The notes under the pieces are model-generated. The model was not told where the DNA came from. It was given only the letters and a program-made list of their open reading frames with translations, and searched no databases. A stretch of DNA of 45,136 nucleotides from Lachnospiraceae bacterium. Its GTDB lineage: Bacteria > Bacillota > Clostridia > Lachnospirales > Lachnospiraceae. The number at the start of each line of letters is the position of its first letter. The stretch's first letter is position 1. The translations under genes and the position numbers were made by a program. Below are positions 44,586-45,136 of the stretch, one piece after another. The stretch is from positions 1 through 45,136 of the forward strand of contig JAUNIR010000012.1 in assembly GCA_030523345.1 (NCBI GenBank), in the 5' to 3' direction.

Positions 44586-45136
44586 ATGAATAACATTTTA
44601 ATTATTACAGGTAGATACCTTCCCGGATACAAGGATGGCGGACCTGTTAGGACAATTAAAAATTTAACAGATTTACTTGGTGATAAATACCATTTTACTG
44701 TTATGTGTAATGATAGAGATCATGGTGATGCTGAGCCATATAGAGATGTTCCAATATGTGATGGGAATGATTTAAGCAAACTCCATCATATAGGCAAAAC
44801 AGACATTTACTATGTGAAGGATGGAAATTTTAGTGTATCTCTTATAAAAAAGATGGCGGCATTAAATGATTTGATTTACGTGTGTGGACCATATAATCTA
44901 TATGCCATTAAGACACTCATATGTAAAAGACTAGGTATAATTAAGGCTCCAGTGATTCTTGCACCTATGGGATCTTTTTCAAAAGGTGCTTTAGCTATTA
45001 AGAGCAAAAAGAAGAGTATTTTTTTCTCTGTTATGAAGATACTAAAGCTTTTCAACAATATCTCATTTTCTGTTACAAGTGAGGTAGAAGAGGCAGAACT
45101 TAAAGAGGTTTTATCTCTTAAAAATAAATGCTATAT
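44586..45136 (+). CDS. Glycosyltransferase, probable family 4, N-terminal part (cut by window end)
   Basis: The frame starts at ATG 44586 and stays open to the last base (183 complete codons). It begins MNNILIITGRYLPGYKDGGPVRTIKNL, the N-terminal Rossmann start with the GGPVRT loop seen in GT4-type glycosyltransferases; DLIYVCGPYNLYAI and PVILAPMGSFSKGALAIKSKKK follow. The catalytic C-terminal half is outside the window. It lies 11 bases after the previous glycosyltransferase stop, in the same operon. Confidence 0.75.
   Translation, partial: MNNILIITGRYLPGYKDGGPVRTIKNLTDLLGDKYHFTVMCNDRDHGDAEPYRDVPICDGNDLSKLHHIGKTDIYYVKDGNFSVSLIKKMAALNDLIYVCGPYNLYAIKTLICKRLGIIKAPVILAPMGSFSKGALAIKSKKKSIFFSVMKILKLFNNISFSVTSEVEEAELKEVLSLKNKCY

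Overview
The window is A+T-rich, almost fully coding, and every recognisable gene lies on the plus strand. AGA-rich arginine usage, the protein families (lipoprotein CbiK, split Mbh-like antiporter, QueT, heptose-nucleotide genes) and the tight overlapping operons suggest an anaerobic Firmicute, most likely a Lachnospiraceae member of the Butyrivibrio/Roseburia type. The genus is inferred. I see no phage, IS, CRISPR, tRNA or rRNA.

Layout. (1) 1-520: 3' end of an L-fucose isomerase-family gene and its terminator. (2) 534-942: promoter and a cobalamin riboswitch with a long, structured expression platform. (3) 943-20429: a riboswitch-headed cobalamin operon of about 19.5 kb. It begins with an exported lipoprotein cobaltochelatase (CbiK) and an ABC importer whose binding-protein gene is broken by three in-frame stops. 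It continues with cbiP, cobT, cobU, cobS, a second cobU-like gene, cobC, cbiB, cobD, cbiC, cbiD, cbiF, cbiG, cbiH, a cbiJ-cbiE fusion, cbiA and cbiL. Most of the anaerobic corrin pathway, side-chain amidation and nucleotide-loop assembly are present. CbiT, the cobalamin adenosyltransferase and the uroporphyrinogen methyltransferase are not in the window. (4) 20439-27625: a terminator overlapped by a promoter, then a cell-surface glycan set: nucleotidyltransferase, MBOAT O-acyltransferase, SGNH-like partner, UDP-galactopyranose mutase and a large unrecognised exported protein. (5) 27652-31637: argJ, a zinc-ribbon membrane protein, a preQ1 riboswitch with queT, and glpK. (6) 31643-40709: a nine-gene Mrp/Mbh-type cation antiporter locus with four NuoL/M/N-like subunits and no redox module. 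(7) 40743-45136: genes for GDP-D-glycero-alpha-D-manno-heptose (hddA, a fused hddC-gmhB, gmhA) followed by two glycosyltransferases, the second cut by the window end.

How they work together. Region 3 would make cobamides under cobalamin feedback. Its first enzyme is predicted to sit outside the membrane next to an importer, which suggests extracytoplasmic tetrapyrrole or cobalt handling. Regions 4 and 7 look like surface polysaccharide synthesis and decoration. Region 6 should couple H+ and Na+ gradients, a common need of rumen and gut anaerobes.

The points most worth a second look are the broken but otherwise intact binding protein, the exported CbiK with a NEAT-like domain, the platform of the cobalamin riboswitch, the two complementary degenerate CobU-like proteins, the CbiE half with an eroded SAM loop, the antiporter locus without an electron-input module, and the terminator/promoter overlap at 20439-20502.
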